64,000 bases of DNA from Lycium barbarum (taxonomy: Eukaryota; Streptophyta; Magnoliopsida; Solanales; Solanaceae), in contig NC_083344.1 of assembly GCF_019175385.1 (NCBI RefSeq), forward strand, positions 6,982,965-7,046,964, read 5' to 3'. The notes below the pieces were generated by a model. It made no database searches. It was not told the origin of the DNA and worked only from the letters and a program-made list of their open reading frames with translations. Shown piece by piece: positions 58,118 to 64,000 of this stretch. The translations under genes were made by a program, and so were the position numbers. Position 1 is the stretch's first letter; every line of letters starts with the position of its first letter.

Positions 58118-61100
58118 AGTAACAACGCATATGCATCGAGATATATAGGGTTAGAGCTTGTGGGTCCCATACCTTTGTTGCTTTTACGTTATGTAAAGCT
58201 TGTCAGATGCGTAAGCTAAAAGGAGATCTCAGCTGAAAGTACTTTTATAACTGAGAAGTGACAATTTTGCCCTTGGTCTTACTCTTCATTTCCACTTAAA
58301 ACACGTATGCTAATGCTATTAAAAGTAAAAAGACTGATACACCCTTGATCGTCCCACCCTTCACCTTTCTAGATAATAAATCTATGTAATATAAAGCTAG
58401 ACATAGACAAGGTGATGTGACACCTCTCTATGATCCCATTCTTATTTATATTTTTTTCTCCTTTTTTTTGGGTTTTTAACCTAATTTTTCTGATTAGAAA
58501 TTTTAGTATAGACATAGGATTCTAATAAAAGTTAATACACCCATGACTACAAAATTAATAGTAATGGCCAATAAAGTCAATTAAGAATAATGAAGGCAAT
58601 TACTTAAGAATCAGAGTAAATGAGGACACAGAAGAGTCATAGCAATAACATGGAGTCCTCCTCCTCACGATTGTGGCCAGCTTCAAACAAATCATCTCTG
58701 CCCCCATCTAATCCATTTCTTTTTGGTTTAAGAATATCAAGTTATCTATTAATGATTATGAACTTGCTTTTTTCTTTTTCTCATCATGAGTTTATTAAAT
58801 TTCTGATTTCTATATTTTATGATGGTTTATGGCGGACCATAAATACTCAAAGGTATACAAAAACAACAATATAGGTACGTTGAAGATCAAAGACATGATA
58901 AAGTTTTCTGGTCTTAATAAGTTTCCTTGAAAGCTTAAATTAGGCATATTTTAGTGTTATGATGTTTAATGTAACATTTCTTCTTTTGGTAGCAAATGAT
59001 TGAGGTTTACTCTAATTTTGAGAAATGTATTGCAGGAACTGTTTCACAAAGTACGACAAAGATCGAAAATTCATAGGCATTTATCTATTATATGTCGTCG
59101 CTTCTTTTTCTCGTAAAGTTATGGTTAGAAAATATTTTTATTCGTGATATATATATGAAATCATTTTTTTGTGAAACTTTGGTTAAAAGTTACATACATA
59201 TATGTGAATACCCCTTTTAAAGATGTATTACGAAGTTGAATCTTTCAATTTGCAATTTGAATGGAAGGGGACATGTGATTGGGCACCTCCTAATGTCATT
59301 GTTTTGTGAGATTTTTTTTTTTTATCTTAATGCATTTATCCAAAATAAAATTAATCTTCATACATTCTAACCGAAACTATATTGTACATTTTATCTTCTT
59401 TTCCTTTTTTTTTTTTTGGTAAAATTTACAAATATTAGAAACTGAAAGTATTATTTGTCTTCTAATTTTCCTGAAGGAATATTTTGATCAAGGAGTTTTT
59501 TAAGAAATTACCTAAATAGGGTGGGATGGGAATTTATCACTTCTACTTCTTTCTCTCAATTGATGATGAGTTGTGTAAATTTCTTTGAAATAGCAAAAGT
59601 TTTGTAAATGAATAGGTTCTCTTATGAATTTGCCTTGACTATTGGAATTGGTTATATTCTGCGTTCGTGAAATTAAGATTATAACATCAATGCATAAAAA
59701 TATTAATTACATAGAAAACTAAACTTTGTGCGGCAATTTGTTTTCAATATTTAAAAGTGAATTTTTTTCAGTTTTTATTTAGTATTTAAAAATATAATTT
59801 TCTATCATTTATCCATTAATCTTATACATTACTATTTTGGAAATCCAAAATTATATACATACATAAGAAGAGAAAAAGAAGGATGATACAAAAATTTTAT
59901 AAAAATATAGAACAAAACCTTATTTTGAACTTTTTATTTATTTATTATTCTTGCTATTAATGTTATATCATAATATTACAAACATAATACTACATATAAA
60001 ATATATGTTATTATGGATTTTTAATTTAGTATCTTATAAAAAAATATAATATTTATTTTATAGTTCGTTTTTTCCCTAAATGAAATTATTTAACAATGTT
60101 AATATCATTTTGTAGGTATGATACGTTAGGATGTCATCCAAGTTTGGCAAATGGCAAATTAAGGTACCAAAATTAATACTTGATACTTCATATTCATTAA
60201 AACTATGTTGTCTAACTTAATTATTTAATTCTATTTTCATGAATCAAGAAAGATATTGCACTATAATCAAGACTTCTATATTGGCCGATAAATTTTTTGA
60301 TAAAGAAACATGAGTACATTGTGAAGTTGAAAAATCTAAACTTCCATGTATTTAAAAATAAAAGAAGTGAGGATGGAGGATGTAAGAAAAAACAATCAAC
60401 TTTGACAATATAATTATATTCAAGAACAATCCATAGTATTATGATTAAGAAATGTAGAGAGATAAAATTGATCCAAGGTATAGATACCTTTTTTTAATAT
60501 ACAAATCTTATAAAAAAATTATTTTATCATATTTTGATTTTCTTTATTGACCGTGTGAAGCGTAGACATATTCTCTAGTAACAAAATAGACTAGGAAAAT
60601 CTTGACAAATGTGGCTTGTAGCCACAAGGTAATGCTGACATATAATTGAAAAATTCACCCCTTCTATAATTTATTTTACTTTTGGACGGATATCTTTCAC
60701 ATATAACCGGTTTTAAAATGTTATTTAGAATATAGCTAATGTTTGTAAAGTAATTGAGATTTTTTTTTTGGTAAGTAAAGCCATTGAGAATTTTACATTC
60801 CCCCATCATCCCTTAAATATCAATTTTTTCCCTTCTTTTTCTTTACACAAACAAGAAAGATGAATTCAAGTATAAACAGTTTTAAGTTCAGATAAATTTC
60901 TTTAGAATTCAGCTAATTTACGCAATTGCATAATAGGGAAAAATGTGTACATATTCATAATACACACACACACCCCGGTGGGGGTATTCTACCGCTATGT
61001 ATAATCTTCCATCCTGATACGTCTAGTATAAGGACATCACCTGTTAGATGATGATTCTACTCTGTTTTTTTTTTTTTTCAAAAAAAACATTGGGAATATT

Positions 61101-61784
61101 TCTTAAAAATGTCTTAATACGTCCTTTTTAGATTTTTCACTGTGACCATTCAAAATTCATAATTTTTTTGATGTTTTTGCGACTATTTTTCACCACCAAA
61201 AATTGAGTAATATGCGGAGGTTGAAAATTATAATTCGCGGAGGTTTTAGCCTCCATTATTTACTAGCAGAAGATAAAACCCCTGCGAATTGCAACTTTTA
61301 ATTTAAAAAAAAGTGTTATCACATAAACATGAACTAAGAGAACAATTCTTTGTATGGATAGAGTTTAAGTTCAAATACAGTAACACATATTTACATAATC
61401 AAGTGACCGACAAGAAAATTACAAATAAATCTTTACAAATAGACACTAATTGATAACATCATAAGAAATAAAAACCCAATTGTTATACTCCATCAGATTA
61501 CTTTGTACGGATGGTGTAAAAATCTTTTACACTATTGATCTTATACAAGTATTAAATCCCTATACATAACATCTAAATAGACACTTAAAAAAAGAATGTT
61601 AGCGCAAAAGAAACTTATAAAACTACTTTTAATACACTTTAGTTAATGGAATCTTGACTTAAAAGAAGACTTTTCTTTTCCATGTTTCATACAAATCAGT
61701 AAAGTTGAGTCACTGTATTTACTCTCAACTTTCAATCATCTGTCCAGAAAAGTGATTGTTTTTGCTCTCAAATTCTCAGTTAAA
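58118..61784. other. Intergenic, no gene supported
   Basis: AT-rich with short frames only. 58620-58874 (84 codons) begins Ser-rich then turns hydrophobic but has no recognisable family. Near 61200-61310 'aattcgcggaggttttag' pairs with 'taaaacccctgcgaatt', an imperfect inverted repeat with an inner ggaggttttagcctcc hairpin, perhaps a small MITE. Confidence 0.45.
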
Positions 61785-61823
61785 ATGTCTGCCAGACGCC
61801 ATCAATCTGATGAAGTCCCTAAG
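61785..61823 (+). CDS. First exon of an unidentified gene, partial at window end
   Basis: ATG then 12 codons (MSARRHQSDEVPK) ending AAG|GTATTC. The next exon appears to start at 63989, after TTCTTCAATTTCAG, with in-phase codons VIKL and then the window ends. The 39-nt phase-0 exon, a pyrimidine-rich 5' leader and a good acceptor support a real gene. With 17 residues the family cannot be named; a start of this kind (…VIKLE…) occurs in DUF3754-type proteins, but that is a guess. The intron (2165 bp) carries a Stowaway and a Harbinger-like element. Confidence 0.45.
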
Positions 61824-61912
61824 GTATTCTAACAAAACTTTCTTTGTTGCTCTTTAACTTATATAGTGGGCGTATGGACATCAGAATTGTGAAATTTGGA
61901 ACAAAAATAGTA

Positions 61913-62167
61913 CTCCTTCTGTCCCAATTTATGTGACACGGAATTTTGATATTCTAACCTTCTAAACTTCAATCGTGAATTCAGATGAAAAAGCTTTAAG
62001 TTTTTTAAAATAAAATTTATATATTTAAAAATTACGTAAAAAAATACTATAAATCACAATAATTAACGATTAAAATATTTAAAAGACATGTAAAAATAAT
62101 CGGTCAAAGAAAAATTTAGTTGACTCTTGAAATTCCAATTGTGCCACATAAATTGAGACGGAGGGAG
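61913..62167. mobile_element. Stowaway MITE, 255 bp
   Basis: Ends CTCCTTCTGTCCCAATTTATG and, reverse-complemented, CTCCCTCCGTCTCAATTTATG, with TA at 61911-61912 and 62168-62169. Confidence 0.92.
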
Positions 62168-62709
62168 TATTTGTTTTCAAGTTGAAAATAGGATCTTTGT
62201 TTGGATATGAATACAAATTGGAGTTATTTTTGGATTTTTGTGATTAATTTGGAGTGAAAATTGTAAAAAAAACTTTTTGGAGTTTTTCGAATCCAGAACT
62301 TCAAGTTGAATCCCGAAAAATTATAACAAACTCGATGTCCAAATAGAATATTCTAGGAAAAAGTGAAAACTATCCATGGCCAAATGGGGGCTTAGTCAAT
62401 GTTAACATTCTTATTCTGTGTTAACTGTCAAGTGTTACACATTGATTGATGTTGTTATCGGATATGATCTTCGGCCCTCTAACCTCATGAGCTAGCTTTT
62501 GTGGTGAGTCAGGTCAAATTAAACTATCCGGGGGAACTTGTGGGGGTGTTAAGTGTCTCCCATTGGTAAATAGGTTGTTGACTCCCTATATGGTTTTGGG
62601 CAATCTCTTACCTTATGAGTTAGATTTTGGGTTGAATTTGATCAAATGTCCATTTTCTTAACCTGGTATAGAGGAAAATTCATTTTAATTCTTGGTTTAC
62701 CTGACATCA

Positions 62710-62910
62710 TGGGCGGATGCCATATGCTGAAATTGGGTTCATATGAACCCGGTACTTACGATGCGGAGTATAAATTTATGTGTAAAAATTCACGAAAATT
62801 GCAATAATTAATGGGTTTGAAACCGTAATTTTAAAAATACAATAGGTCCAATGCTAAAAATTTTAAAGATTGAACCCATAAAGTTTAAAAACTGGATTCA
62901 CTCGGCCTAA
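62710..62910. mobile_element. Degenerate hAT-like fragment
   Basis: Contains a gggcggatgcca start and internal 'gggttcatatgaacccggta' and 'tgggtttgaaacc...gattgaaccca' inverted strings, like other Solanaceae hAT-family ends, but the right terminus and target duplication are not identifiable. Confidence 0.35.
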
Positions 62911-63085
62911 CATATGGTTCTAATGTTATCTTGTGCACGTTCCAAATGTCTTTAAATGTCCCACATTGGTTGAGAGAGTGGGTTGTTTGTCTTCTATTAG
63001 GGTTTTGGGCAATCCCCATCTCATAAGCTAGCATCTGAGGTTGAATTAGGAGTAAGGTCCATGTTCTTAACATTAACTTGACTTA

Positions 63086-63821
63086 GAGCCTGTTTGGCCT
63101 AGTGACTAAAACCTACTTATTTTGAGAAGTGATTTTCAAAAAAGTACTTTTAATGAGAAGCAGTTTGTGTTTCGCTAATTCATTTGAAAAGTGTTTTTAA
63201 CTGCTTTTGATAAGCAGATTGTGTTTGACTAATCTTTTTAAAAAGTGCTTTTGAGTGTCAAATTACGAAAAAAGACAATTATCAATGAACATTTACTATC
63301 AAGATTATTTTAGAGAGAGAAATTATTTAAAATATCTATTATGAAAGATTTTAATTAAGTTCTTACTTTTATTTAATTAAAACATAAAAGTACATGTTAA
63401 ATTTTCAATTAATATAAAACATATATGAATCAAAAAAATATATTAAATATTGATATAATATCAACACGACGATTTAAATATACTAAAAATCTACAACCAA
63501 AATAAAATTCAAAATCATTCCACAAATTATAAAAGTGTATGACATACGTGAAAGCTAACTTTATACTACGTAAAAAAAAGAATTAAATTAAAAATTAATG
63601 GATTAATGAGGGATATTCTTAGTAATATGTATTTATGCTAGGGATAAAATGAAAAAAAAAAAATCTGATTCTGATTCTACTTAAAAGCAGAGAACTGCTT
63701 CTGCTTCTACTTAAAAGCAGTTTTATTAATTGACCAAACACTTCAAATATCTCAAAAAGTGCTTTTTCTCCAAAAAAAAAAAAATTACTTTTAGCCTCAA
63801 CACCACTAGGCTTACCGGCTC
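63086..63821. mobile_element. PIF/Harbinger-like element, 736 bp
   Basis: Ends GAGCCTGTTTGGCCTAGTG and, reverse-complemented, GAGCCGGTAAGCCTAGTG, flanked by TTA (63083-63085) and TTT (63822-63824). Subterminal 'aaaagtgctttt' and 'agaagcag' repeats at both ends. Related in its terminal sequence to the MITE at 21671. Confidence 0.7.
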
Positions 63822-63988
63822 TTTCTACGGCACAAGGATACTTTTGATATTTTATTGTATATTTAACTTCTATGTCAAAATTCATGTCTGGTCAAATAAT
63901 GCCAAACAGAATGGGGTGGAGAAAGTTGCAAATATCAATTACTGTAAGCGTGCTTAAAGTTATGATCATTTGGGTTCTTCAATTTCAG

Positions 63989-64000
63989 GTTATCAAACTT
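63989..64000 (+). CDS. Start of exon 2 of the unidentified plus-strand gene (partial)
   Basis: Twelve bases after a TTTCAG acceptor, in phase with the exon at 61785-61823. Truncated by the window edge. Confidence 0.35.

Noticed and set aside
58620..58874. 84-codon plus frame MRTQKSHSNN...
   Set aside because: No recognisable domain or splice support; kept only as a remark in the intergenic entry.

Overview
The window is AT-rich plant nuclear DNA and reads as a eudicot, most likely Solanaceae. The evidence is spliced genes with GT-AG introns, a PAR1-family gene (a family first described in tobacco), plant L1-type LINEs, a tRNA-derived SINE, many Stowaway, Harbinger and hAT elements, and a scrambled caulimovirid endogenous pararetrovirus. 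Species cannot be named from sequence alone. Coding DNA is a small minority; most of the window is transposon inside transposon.

Layout. 1-2948 is a degenerate dispersed repeat cut by a hAT element (1162-2295). 2949-11055 is a short hAT-like element split by a 7.3 kb LTR element with a perfect 5-bp target duplication (3156-10416). 11056-13666 holds exon-like relics and two hAT elements, one carrying a Stowaway. 13735-18480 is a rearranged pararetrovirus whose blocks alternate in strand. 20039-27825 (minus) is a dead LRR-XII receptor kinase broken by a nonsense codon, small indels, a hAT MITE, a Harbinger/Tourist MITE and a 3.3 kb LTR-like element; removing the insertions restores the frame exactly at two of the three sites. 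29816-45852 (minus) is a three-exon PAR1 gene that still encodes an intact protein of about 191 residues although its introns have grown to 9.3 kb and 6.2 kb. Intron 2 holds a hAT element that itself holds a SINE and a 6.9 kb RNase H LINE; intron 1 holds a second full-length LINE with a 19-bp target duplication. 47263-50716 is a full-size hAT transposon with a decayed transposase. 51001-55105 (minus) is an intact beta-tubulin gene whose first intron holds three partial copies of its own exon 1 and at least fifteen copies of the exon 1/donor junction. 55225-64000 is mostly noncoding DNA with MITEs and a 289-bp tandem duplication. A tiny first exon of a plus-strand gene lies at 61785-61823, and its second exon begins at the window edge.

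The two live minus-strand genes (PAR1 and beta-tubulin) and the dead kinase are unrelated in function. What they share is how transposons and local duplications have been tolerated in introns, and how they destroyed the gene that took hits in exons. Several insertions can be ordered by nesting and by their target-site duplications.
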